Below are positions 1 to 10,463 of a stretch of 64,000 bases of DNA, piece after piece. Each line of letters starts with the position of its first letter. Position 1 is the stretch's first letter. Below the pieces are notes generated by a model that did not search any database, had not been told where the DNA came from, and was given only the letters and a program-made list of their open reading frames with translations. Made by a program: the position numbers and the translations under genes. The DNA comes from Chaetomium olivaceum (lineage: Eukaryota > Ascomycota > Sordariomycetes > Sordariales > Chaetomiaceae). The stretch covers positions 992,001 through 1,056,000 of the forward strand of contig JAYWVB010000004.1 in the NCBI GenBank assembly GCA_039881045.1, written 5' to 3'.

Positions 1-2
1 AA

Positions 3-1304
3 TGGGGTGGCTCGACGTATGCGTGGGACGAGTGGCGCATCGTCCTGCTGCTTGTTTCATTCGCGGCCTGTACGGCGGCGTTTATTGCTGTCCAAATCTT
101 GAAGCCCGACACCGCTTCCGTGCCCCCGAAGGTCATTACGCAGCGGAGCGTTGCATTCGGCACCGGCTTCACCTTCTTCTTGGCAGGGTCCATGTTGATG
201 CTCGTGTACTACGTACCAGTCTGGTGTGAGTCTCGTCTTTACAAAACCGGACCTGAGACGCTCTAGTGTGCTAATTCAGTTCTAGTCCAAACCGTCAAGC
301 AAGTCGATCCCGTACAGTCAGGCATCTACACACTCCCCCTTGTGCTGAGCTTGGTTGTCTCGAGCGTTATGTCCGGCGGCATCACACAAAAGATGGGCTA
401 TTACGTCCCGTCGATGCTCGTCTCACCCGCTATCATGACGATTGGCGAGGGTCTCCTAAGCACACTCCACCAGCACAGCCCAAGTTCACGTTGGGTCGCC
501 TACCAATTCCTTGCTGGGTTTGGTCTAGGATTTGGGATGCAGACGGCCGGCCTCGCAATGCAGACCGTCCTACCTAAAGACGAGGTCAGCACGGGCGTCG
601 CAATCAACTTCTTTGTCCAGCAGCTTGGTGGAGCCGTGTTTACGTCCGTAGGACAAACCATCCTAACAAACATGCTGGTTTCAAAATTATCCCATGTCCC
701 GGGATTAAGCCCTAAGCTCATAGTGAGCGAGGGTGCGACGAACCTAGTTGAGTTGGTCCAACCGGAAGATGTTCACCTAGTTATCACAGCCTACAACGAC
801 GCCTGCCGGATCTTTCTGGCGTCCATGGGTCTAGCATTTGCGGCCCTGTTTTGCGCACTCGGCATGGAATGGAGAAGCATGAAGAAGAACAAGAAGAAGT
901 CCGAGGCTCCGATCCCCGCATTGCCGGAGCCGTCCGGAGACAAACTTCCTGACGGTTCAAGCAGGCCCGTTCCCGGAAAGCCATTCTTCGAAGGCGTCGG
1001 GGGCAGTAAAAAGTCCAAGGCTTCACGACATAGCACGGCAAGGCCAAATTCGGGAGATGAGCGGAAAGAGGAAAGCCGGAGACACATGATATGGAGGGAA
1101 GACAAACTCCGGGCTACGGCGAAGGCTCAACAAAGAGTTTTGACGAAGCCGGCTCCGAGCCACGGGTCCAGCTCCGGCCAGAGACGAAGCCTAGGTGCGG
1201 ACACCAATAAGGAGGATCTGCTGGCGATAGCACTGAACGACTGGACTCAGTACGCAAAGGCGCAGGAAGCGAGCCAAGAAAGACCGATTCTTTCTGGTGC
1301 GTGA
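3..1304 (+). CDS. MFS transporter, DHA2-type (5' end cut off by window)
   Basis: C-terminal part of a 14-helix drug:H+ antiporter-type major facilitator. Exon 3-225 reads WGGSTYAWDEWR followed by a membrane helix and ILKPDTA, a typical fungal DHA2 stretch. A 60-base intron (226-285; GTGAGT donor, CTAAT branch, TAG acceptor) leads to exon 286-1304. The spliced frame (W-F-Q-T-V-K-Q) matches the family's usual 'PVWFQ..KG..' transition. Exon 2 has TLPLVLSLVVSSVMSGG, GFGLGFGMQTAG and a last helix near 790-870. The final ~150 codons form a long, hydrophilic, Lys/Ser/Pro-rich cytoplasmic tail, longer than in many relatives. It probably exports small toxic compounds across the plasma membrane; the substrate cannot be inferred. 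The start codon lies outside the window. Confidence 0.85.
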
Positions 1305-2284
1305 AAGTTGGTGAGATGTCTCGAACCCACGCATCGGAGGCGTTGCGGAAGAATTTTATGAGCGTGTTGTGTATTCGGGACGACAACCTGATGACTTCAT
1401 GGCGGGTTTCCTTTTATTTTATCGACCTCGGCATCGGCGGCGTTTCAGTTTGGCTCTCAAGGAATATATCGGCGTATAATGGCAAAGGGGGTGGTATTGG
1501 AGCGTTCTCGGCCACCTTAATATAGAGACGTATGTCCGTTGTTGTTTGTGGTATTAGGTTATTTCTGTCCCTTTACGCAGCGCAGTATTGGTTACTCGGC
1601 CCCGAGTCTGTTTCTCTCCCAGACCGGGAATCCCCACTGCCTCCACCCCAGTTTCAGTTGGTCACCCAGCGATTAGAAGAATAGGTCTATCCATAGTTTA
1701 TAAAGCTAAGGTGTGCGGAGTGGTCTTGATTCCGGTCCCAAGGGCGTTCTACTACATGTTTACAGATACAATACACAGACAGACAGACAGACAGCTCTTC
1801 CTCACTCGCTCGTGCTTTCCTCCCACATCACCACACTCCACCGCTCTCTTTCTCAACCCCCGGCTATCTGCCGCACTCCATCAATCAGTACATCGGTACA
1901 TCAGTTAAGGTACATTTAACCAAGACATGCCCTCCTTTCAAAACACCGCCTAATGCAAATGAGCCAACTAACCAACCAGCCGACCAACCCGCCTCTAGTA
2001 GTGGTACTCGCCGTCGTAATCGTGATAACAGCCTTTTTTGGGGGTTTTCTTTTTGTTGCGTATATATTAGCTACACTCATCTCACGGACATAGCGGTATG
2101 GCATTGTTCGTGGCGTGTGTGTTGTTGCTGTTGCTGTTGTTGTGTTGTGCGTTGTTGTTGGGTGATCTTTGTATGTACATGCAACTCTGGGGGCAAAGTT
2201 ACATAACATAATGTTTTGGTCGTTTCCTCTCTTCTTCTTTTTCTTTTCTATCCATCCTATCCTGCTTTTGGGTTGGGTTTTCCT
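1305..2284. other. Intergenic, convergent 3' flanks of the MFS and Mdj1 genes
   Basis: No gene recognised. It holds a short (CAGA)n microsatellite near 1775-1796 and a TTG/CTG-rich stretch near 2120-2160. Both flanking genes end here, so it should mainly be 3' UTR and terminator sequence. Confidence 0.6.
1775..1796. repeat. (CAGA)n microsatellite
   Basis: About five tandem CAGA units, read directly, in non-coding sequence downstream of the MFS gene. Confidence 0.8.
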
Positions 2285-4049
2285 TCACGACGAGCCGGGC
2301 TTGTTACCCTCGCTGTCGCCGGGCTTCTTGCCGCTTTCGCTGTCGTCGCTGCCGTCGGGCTTTTGCTGGTGGGCGGGGTGGTTGGTGAGGTTGTGCCAGA
2401 GCGACTTGAGGAACCCTTCGTTTCTGTGGGCTTCGGGGTCGTTTTCGTCGTAGGGGCTGGAGGGGAGGGTGGTTGTTAGAATGGGTTGGGACGATGAGAG
2501 ACGTGGGGGCGCCCGTAAGGGGAAAGGGGGGGAAGGTGTCTGAGTGAATCAATGGAAAGAACTCACGTCTTGTGCAGATTCATGATGCGCTTCGCCGTCT
2601 TGTCGCCCATCTCGTCGGCCAGCATCTCGACGAGCGCCCGCTGGTTGGTCGAGAGGTACTTGGGCATGGCGACGCGGAACTCCACCTTGAGATCGCCCAT
2701 GCGCCCGCGCCGGCCGTTGAGCTTGGGCATGCCCTTGCCCACGAGCGTCATCTTGTCTCCCGTGCTGGTGCCGGTGGTGACACGCACCTTGGCGTCGCCG
2801 TCGAGCGTCGGGATGATCACCTCACCACCAAGAATGGCCGTCGGCAGCGGGATGGTCGCCGTGTAGAGCACGTCGGACCCTTGCCGGCTGAATTGCGGGT
2901 CGCGCGCGACCTTGACGAAGACGTACATGTCGCCGTTGGTCGCGCGGACGTTGTCCCCGCCAGCCCGGCCCGTGGGCGGCGCATCGCCCGCCCCGCTCAC
3001 GCGCAGCCGCATCCCGTCCTCGATGCCGGCGGGGATGTCGACCGTGATGGTCTTGCGCTCGCGAACCACGCCATCGCCCTGGCACGAGCGGCACTCGGAG
3101 CCCCGCGCGATCGCCGAGCCGGTCCCCCCGCAGGCCGAGCAGGAGCTGGCCATCTGGAAGCCGCCCGCAACGAAGTTCACACGGGTGCCTGTCCCGTCGC
3201 AGGCCCCGCACTGGGACCGCTTGGCGCCCTGTTTCAACCCCGTGCCGGTACACGTCTTACATGTCACCAGCGGCAGCGTCGTGATGTTCTTGCTCGTCCC
3301 CTTGGCCGCCTCCATGAACGACACCGTCACCTGCACCTCGACGTCTTCGCCCTCCATAATCTCCGTCTGGAACGGTCCGCCACCACCACGGGCGCCGCGC
3401 CCGCCAAAGCCCCCGCCGGTGAAGGCCGAAAAGATGTCGTCGAAGTTCATGTTGGCCCCGAAACCGCCCGCACCGCCGAACCCACTGAAGGGGTGGCCGC
3501 CTCCGAACGGATGGCCGCCGCCCGGGCTGGGTCCGCCGGCACTCGGGTCGAACCCGGCGGCGCCAAACTGGTCGAACTGTTCCTTCTTCTTAGGGTCTGA
3601 CAATATCTCGTAGGCGGACTGGATCTCGGCGAACTTGTCCTTGGCGGTTGGATCCTTGTTCGTGTCTGGGTGGTACTTCTTCGCCAGGCCGTAGTAGGCC
3701 TTCTTGATATCGGAGGCTGCCGCATTCTTGCTGACCCCGAGGGTGCCGTACGGATCCCGCGGAGTGGCGAGTAGCCGGCGCGTTGTGTGGAAATAGACCT
3801 GCTATCTAGTGTCAGCAGCGGTTAGAAAGCTTAAGAGGTGTTACTTGGGGGACCAACCCTTGGCGGGGTAACAGGCGACTGGGTCCGCGGCTTCGGCGAT
3901 GGTCGACCGGAAGGCCTAGATACCACCGAGTAGGCGACGGCGGGGGGGGACCGGTTGGCGCATCCTTTGAGTCGCTGGTGACGGCATATTTGCGAAGGTG
4001 AGAGCTGGCGCACTGGGAGGGCCGCTTTGGGAAGAATACTCGCGCTCAT
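2285..4049 (-). CDS. MDJ1: Mitochondrial DnaJ (Hsp40) co-chaperone Mdj1
   Basis: Class I J-protein of the mitochondrial matrix that stimulates mtHsp70 in protein folding. Exons: 4049-3924, 3798-2567, 2456-2285; introns of 125 and 110 bases. The join totals 1530 bases (509 aa). Order: basic Ser/Pro presequence (MSASILPKAALPVRQL...), then HTTRRLLATP; J-domain DPYGTLGVSKNAA...AKKYHPDTNK with the HPD motif; Gly/Phe-rich linker; zinc region with four CxxCxGxG-type repeats (CKTCTGTG, CGACDGTG, CSACGGTG, CRSCQGDG); C-terminal substrate-binding domain. The last exon gives YDENDPEAHRNEGFLKSLWH and an acidic tail. I chose the first donor (GTATCT, ending exon 1 at 3924) because it alone keeps presequence and J-domain in phase; a GTAACA donor nearer the J-domain does not. 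Exon 1 is the least certain part. Confidence 0.9.
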
Positions 4050-4914
4050 CTCGTCCAACTTTTGCGAATTTCTGCAATTGGCATGCCCGCGACAACCACC
4101 GGGATAAGTTCGCTGCTGTACCTCGTAATGTAAAAAGTTGTGTTGTTGATCTCGGGGCGTTGTCTCTGGCTTCCTTCAACTCCGACTCGCAACAACTTTT
4201 TCTGGGCCCAATCACGGATCGTTGAAGATTGGAGAGATGCCGGTCTTGGCAGCCTGAGGCACATCCACTGCCATTCGAGAAACAACCACCACAGTCTGTG
4301 GGGCGAGTCTGTGGAGAGCCTCGGTGGTGGTACATACCGAAAGGTCGGGGCTAGACCGTGGGCGTGCCCTCAAGTCCGGCTTCTATGCCATTATACAACT
4401 TTTATAACAGCTTGGGGGCAGTGCCGTATATTTTATCCTGCTACTTTTTCTTCTCGCCCTTACCTACCCGAGTAAGGGACTAAAGAGTACCTCATGGTTA
4501 AAGTCGCACTCTATTAACGATATGTGGGCCCCACCTCTTGGCGATGCGCGAACTTGTCGTTAATTGCAGAGTTCGCGTGCGCCCGGCTTTTCGCGGATGA
4601 CGGAGCGGCAGTGTCTCACCGGATTTCAACGAGGAGAAATACCGACAAGTTCGGATGGCATATGCTGCAACAATGACATTCAATGTCTATGAAGAAAAAC
4701 AAAAACAAAAAAGGGACCCTCAACTCCGCCACCGCCATTAGGCAGTGGTTTGACCTACATGACATGTCCGTCCGTGCAAATGTGCGCGGGGGTATATTCC
4801 CGACCATGATTCCCCTATCCTCCTGCGAGGCGGGCCTGCTATTCTGGCTGCAATGCTTGACCTAAAGAGTGCTGTTTCCCTCCATACCTGATGTCCGGTC
4901 TAGATTGAGTAGAT
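4050..4914. other. Intergenic, Mdj1 promoter side and SAP30-like 3' flank
   Basis: Between two minus-strand genes. I see no coding pattern; ORFs here lack codon bias and recognisable motifs. Confidence 0.55.
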
Positions 4915-5558
4915 TTATCGCTCAGCGACTGCATGTATATACTCGCGTCGCTGTGGTTTTCCTTTTGTTACCCCTTGACTCCGGACTTTATGGAGGAATT
5001 CAACGATGATGTCGTTTTCCTGCACGCCCAGGCCGTTGAAGTGCTTCCGCACCACATTGGTTAACTGGTCCTTGTTCTGTCGCCGGAGTGCTTTGCGCTG
5101 TGCGATGGTCGGCGAGTAGAGGCCAATGCTCCCCGGTTGCGTCAATACCCATTCGTGGTGGTCGCTGACGAAAGCAGTCGGGGTCTTGAGACGGTATGCT
5201 CGGCGGTAGGCGTGGAGGACCTCTCTCTCGAAAGCGGGCCATTGTAGCTGTCGGAGGCAATAAAAGAGTATTAGCCAGTGCATCGAAAGAAAGAGGAGTA
5301 AGAACAGAGGCAAAGAGTCGAGGCACCACCTACACCGGGAGCGCTGGCCTCTTGTGCGTTGGCTGCGGCGTCGGGGGCGGCGGCAACAGCAGTGGCAGTC
5401 GAACTGGCGTTGGTCACCTCACGCAGGTTGGAACCCGCAGCGCTGGCAACACGCCGCATCTTAGTTCCGCCGCCGCTTCCATTCTTTTCTTTGCCGGTCG
5501 GGATGTTGTCGATCTTGGAATCGTCCTGACCGCCCCGGGCGGCTTTCGACGGGGGCAT
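4915..5558 (-). CDS. SAP30-type Sin3-binding domain protein
   Basis: Probable subunit of the Rpd3/Sin3 histone deacetylase complex. Exons 5558-5334 and 5247-4915; intron 5248-5333 (GTAGGT...ACAG), phase 0, 185 aa. The N-terminal third is low complexity (MPPSKAARGGQDDSK..., later Ala/Ser-rich). The C-terminal ~105 residues carry the SAP30 Sin3-binding domain: LQWPAFEREVLHAYRRAYRL, a conserved SPT/RRQNKDQL block and VRKHFNGLGVQENDIIVEFL. That helical pattern contacts the PAH3 region of Sin3. Like many fungal members it lacks the N-terminal zinc finger of animal SAP30. Function is inferred from the domain. Confidence 0.85.
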
Positions 5559-8500
5559 TGCGAAAAAGACTGGAAAAAGAAGTGATTGTTTTTGCCGAAT
5601 GATGCGTCGAGGGGTGTGCTAGTGGTGTGCTGGTGGTGATTTACGGCTTTCAGCTCGATTTAGTCACATCCTACGGATCAGGACTTGGAAATCGACGGCG
5701 GCAAAGTGCTGTGGGAGGAGTGTGCATGGCGCGTGAGAGGGGTCTCTAGCTAGAGACGAAAAGAGATTGCAGCCCTGCGTCAACTACAAGGCACAGGGCA
5801 ACAAGCGCGCGGGCTTCCCCAGGCTCTGACGACACAGGGCACTTTTTGAGCCCTGGTTGGTGGATGGTGTGGCTGAGGCGCGGCTGTCAGCGTAAGGTTC
5901 CAGGTTATGCCACAAGAACCGGCTCGTTGGGTCCGGGTCCCGCTCGCTCGTCATCACTGCTGTGGAATGGAGCTTGCGCCATGCCGCTCAAACGCCAATT
6001 GGACCGGCATCTCTCGAATCGGTAGCCCGGTCCTTCATTCGGGATTTTTTTTTGTTGATGGGAGAGATGAGTTTCGTGTTCTTGTTGACCCAGTTTTTGT
6101 GTTGTTTTTGAAAGTACTCTTTCGACTGGGCTGCTTTGGTAAGTGAGCTGAGGAGAGGCAATATTTGTAAAATGAGGATGAGTGGGGGACAAGGACTGGT
6201 AGGCTCCGGAATTCGGTCTTCTGCGACGACGGAAGGTTTTTTTTTTTACCAAGTTTCTTTCTTGTTTCATTTGAAGCGATGAAGGACGGTGTAGGAGCCA
6301 TGGTCAATTGAGCTTGCCGAGAGACTTTTGCCTGCCGCTATCTCGTCGAGTTGAGACAGAGGCACAGCAAAGGGAAAAGGCTGGTTAGAGGAAACAAAAA
6401 CCACGACTCGCACCGGAGCTTTTGCTGTCCTATGCCTCGACCCAGGACGGCCTGTTCCTTGTGTGGCACCACCTCATACACTGCAGTGAGCCCTTTTTTG
6501 TCATGGAGGGCACCCACTTCCCCGGTTCAGACGCAGAGGAGCTCACGTTTTGGTCGACGTGCAGGTGGCAGACCGCCACGAAGGACACTGGTGGCGTTCT
6601 CCGCTGCACACTGAACCCTGAGACCCGGTCAGGTGCGGTTGGTTGGTTGGCCGGCGTGGCAGCCCGGCTCCTTCAGAAGGCTCCGGCCGCTGGTGAGGCT
6701 GGAGGACGAGACCCTCGCCGACACCCCACGCCCAACGGCAGTCCAAAAGCTCCGCGTCGATCTCCCACGTTAACCCCACATCGGCGACCTTGCTTGAACA
6801 ACAAGAGCTGATGTCTTGGCCTATCATGGCGTTTTGAGCGAATTCGGAATTCGGGAATTGGGCCTGGTAAGACAGGTCCGAAGATCTTTCCCGGACCAGT
6901 GCCGGCCGGGGACGTTTGCCAGGTCCTCGGGTTCTTCAAACAACGCCAACGAACGCGGTGGCGGTGCCATTTTTTTTTGTCTGAACCTGCAGACAGGTAT
7001 CAAGGTTGGGGGTTACGCAGGGGTAGTTTTTCTGTGAGCACTCGATGTGCAGAAACTCGGTGGATTAGTCTCGTGTTGATTGGTACCCCCAGGGCATCGC
7101 ATCTGCCACCCAGCGTCCTTGCTGATCGATCGAAACTAGGATTAGCTACATATTCGACCGAGGGGGGTCTCGGTCACGTTGCTGGGGCCTGGGCTAGCCG
7201 CGTTGGAGGTTCGGTCTCGAGGTTCGAAACCACCTCAGTTACGAATACGTATTAGTTCGGAAGAGACGGAAATCTTTGGTCTGGAGGCGAGTTCCGAGGA
7301 AACGTAACTGTAACAAAAAGAAGTAAGCTTCCATCACAAGCTGAATTTCGATCATCGGTTGAGCCGATTGGGCAGCAGGACTATCGAAGGCGCCTGGCAA
7401 AGCAACTGGGCTGAACCGAACGTTTGATGAGAGGTTTTGACTTTAATAACGATGGTGAAGAAAAAGCGGGGAGGAAACGCCAGCTTCCACGCAACTGGCC
7501 AATCAGATAAGATATACTCAACCCCACACCTTCTTCAGCGAACCGATTCACATGCAGGGATCCCATGCCACGCACCAGCCATACAAAGGAACAATCCCAC
7601 GCCGGGCTCTTGCCTTGTGACGATCGAGGCTTCTTCGACTCGAATGCCAGGGCGCGGCAAACGCCACAAACAGTAGTGTGCGGCAGTGCGGCCACGCCAG
7701 CTTCCAACGACCATCGCTGTTTCCCCCATTTTACTCACAAGATCCCAGATGTTAGTGTGCGAGCTCCATACTGTAATGTCTCCTCACCCGGAGGGAGTAG
7801 GAGGGCACGAGGGGGCGGAGAAGCGGGGTCGGCTTACCACGAGAAAGGGAAAAGGGGGAAAGCGGTCTTCTCTGCAGCATCATGAGACTCCCTAACGGTG
7901 GGCCGAGCATAACCACCTAGCCATTGAGAAGTTGATCGCGGCAAGGAACACAGCAGCCCCGGCGGAACGGCTTGTGTGGCTAACATGCCCTATGGCTTAC
8001 CTAGTTACCAAGTAACCAGGACTCCCCGTGTTGTTGGTTTCCTGATGTGAGTTGGACGTTCCCCCGATATTCGGCTCTGGGTGCAAACGCCCCAGGCGTG
8101 TCTGGAGGCGGGTCCAGACGAAGCCGCGCCGCATCCCGGATCTGGCCAAGATGCGGAAATAGTGGAGACTATCGAGGGACCCCTTCTTCCACCGCACAGA
8201 AATGGAGAAAATCTGTGGCGGTTGCTGAAGAGAGTTTATGCGATGCTTTACAGATTAAGTTGCGTGAAGTGCGAACGCGGCGATCGCCAATGCGCCTCGG
8301 CAGTTCCCTTCCCTGTGCGGGCACTTGGACCCATCGACAGCTTCCGCGATGGAGCATCTGACGGCTGCGGAAGCGGTTGCAAGGACCCTGCCTCGTTGGA
8401 GTCCTTGCGAGGCCCAGTTAGAACCCCGCTCCCCGGAGCCGGGTAGCCGGCCGCAAGAAACCAGATCTCTTTCCTGACGGGAATGCGATGGAGAAACGAT

Positions 8501-8685
8501 CCGACATGCAACGTTGGAAGCTCGGCTGAGAATGACGAGCAACGCGGGGGCCTCTGGATGCACCTCTTCTGCAGCAGCTAGTTAAGCGCAGCGAGACGTG
8601 GCAGGAGCAGGTACAGATCTGTATTCCGTAGTTAGTTAGTTACAGACATTACAACGGACTTGCTAAAACCGCATGGGTTGGAGCA

Positions 8686-8700
8686 CCCCCCCCCCCCCCC
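8686..8700. repeat. Poly-C tract (15 C)
   Basis: Uninterrupted run of 15 C read directly in non-coding sequence; a likely site of length variation and sequencing error. Confidence 0.9.
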
Positions 8701-10283
8701 TTGGTCCTGAGCTTCGCTCAATTAGGCCACGCCAACACGGTGCGTCCTGTGGCCGTCCTGTGGCCGTCACGATTCTCACTCACAGTCACTTGCAGGGAAT
8801 AATAAGACCCCCACACTCCCGCTGCTCATCTCACTCCCACTCTCCCACGACACTGTTTCTGACCCACGGGGAGCCAAGGTCGGACAGAGTGACAACGTCA
8901 ACGACAGGGACTCCGCAGCCTGACCGCAGCCTCCAGGTCGCGTGAAGTTCTTCCATCCTCGGGCAAGACCAGTCCTGATCTGTGCGCCCCAGCCCACTCT
9001 CCCGCGCGCGACCCCCTCGCCATCTTCCTCCCGAAAGCCCGTTCGTTGAATATCAGGAGAGGAGGGACCCCAAGACCGCAACAGTACCCGAGTGCGTGTC
9101 TTCGCCAACAGGTATGCATTGCATTTTCCTTCCTTCAACGCCCCCCTTGCGGTGCCATTGGTGCCACATTTCGATTCTTCCCCAGGCACTGTCGCAACCG
9201 TTCCAATCCGGATCCGAGTTTCGAAACACAAAATTACCCCGGGATTGGAGGCTCGGGGCGGCCCATCGCGGAGTCGACCTGGACTGTGCGCAGATGTCCG
9301 TGGAGCTTTTGGAGCTCTTCCAGGTCCAGGTTGACGGCCGAATCTGGACACGGCGCTGCCGAGAGCGACGCAACGCGCAGTACCGGAGAGCCCTGCATCA
9401 AGTCTCACAAACGATGGGGGGTGGCAACGCAAGTGCTTGGGCCCGGCCGAGTTACCGTTCAAATCTGGAAAGTTCAGGTTCAGGTTGTTGCCTGCCCGCA
9501 ACTGCCTGCAACTGCCTGCAACTTTCCTGACAAGAATCGGAACTTGGAAGGACCCGTCCGTCCCCTTGACAGGTTGGCGAGGCAGGAACGGACAAGATTT
9601 TTTTATCCCTCGCCTTCCCTGCCTGGGTCCGCCTGGTCCTGCCCCATTGCGGTTCAGTGAGCTCCACCCGAGCGCTTGGTCCACCAGCTTGCGTGCAGCT
9701 TGCTTGGCACACACCCCCTCCCCACCGCCGTCCACCGCGCCGTACCCCGGCCTTCTCTGAGGTCTCCCCCCCCCGCTCGGTTGTCCAGGCCCTTTTCAGT
9801 CCAATGCGCGCCGGGCTATTAGCGTACCGCATTCCGTCCCATTTTCCCGCGAGGAGTCGCTTCGCATTGCTTCCTGTTCCTTTTGCTGATTTTCCTCCAG
9901 TCCAGGTACCGCGTAACTCCAGGTTTCTTTTTTCTCCTGAGCTGGGCCAATCTGCAAGCTAGGCATCCTCGGTCGCAAGCTTTTCGGGAGGCGCCAGACC
10001 CTTACGCCACTGATTTTGGTCACTCTCTCATCCTCGGCTCCCGGCGAGTTGCGATTGAGTCTCCTTCTACCGGCCATGATACCTTGAACCCATCCGGAAC
10101 TGGTCTGGCGAGGTTGCGAACGAGTCCGATACGAGTATTGTCATCCGGTACGATTTGAATGAGACGCAGGACAACCCATCCCCCCCGGTTTTGATATTCA
10201 CGATACCATCGCCTCTTCAACCCGCTTCGCCAACAACGGCGCGGTACATACACTTTGAAACACCGGGACAGAGCCTCCTTTTC

Positions 10284-10291
10284 TATATATA
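10284..10291 (+). promoter_or_regulatory. Candidate TATA element for the C2H2 factor
   Basis: TATATATA about 175 bases before the chosen ATG (10464), followed by CT-rich sequence typical of fungal core promoters. Position and sequence only; no transcript evidence. Confidence 0.35.
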
Positions 10292-10463
10292 CCTACCCCT
10301 CGGTTCATCCCGATTCGCCCACATCTGCACCGGGGAATTTTAGTCTAGAGAGACACAACGTAACCCACAAGGCCTTCCCGAGGACGTCGGTCACGGTTTG
10401 GTGTCACTTGACTGTGCGACCAGAAAGTGCCGGTGATTGCCGATGGGGTAATTGGTTGGGAAC

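Larger units (their letters stand above)
5559..10463. other. 4.9-kb intergenic region upstream of the C2H2 regulator
   Basis: Shared upstream region of the SAP30-like gene (-) and the C2H2 factor (+). Many short ORFs occur on both strands, but none shows a recognisable domain or consistent codon preference; the longest (minus, 8776-9735) looks like chance in GC-rich DNA. It contains a C15 run at 8686-8700, CT-rich stretches, a triplicated CTGCCTGCAA-like motif near 9490-9520 and a TATATATA at 10284-10291. A region this long before a regulator fits an extended promoter plus a long 5' leader (inference). Confidence 0.5.

Noticed and set aside
2572..3600. 342-codon plus-strand ORF opposite Mdj1
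   Set aside because: Antisense shadow of a well-supported gene; Arg/His/Ala-rich with no motif.
7195..7225. GGTTCGAAACC-like tRNA B-box
   Set aside because: No acceptor stem, D-arm or anticodon arm at the right spacing; not a tRNA.
8776..9735. 319-codon open frame on the minus strand in the long intergenic region
   Set aside because: No domain, mixed composition, and overlapping long ORFs in other frames; typical of GC-rich non-coding DNA.
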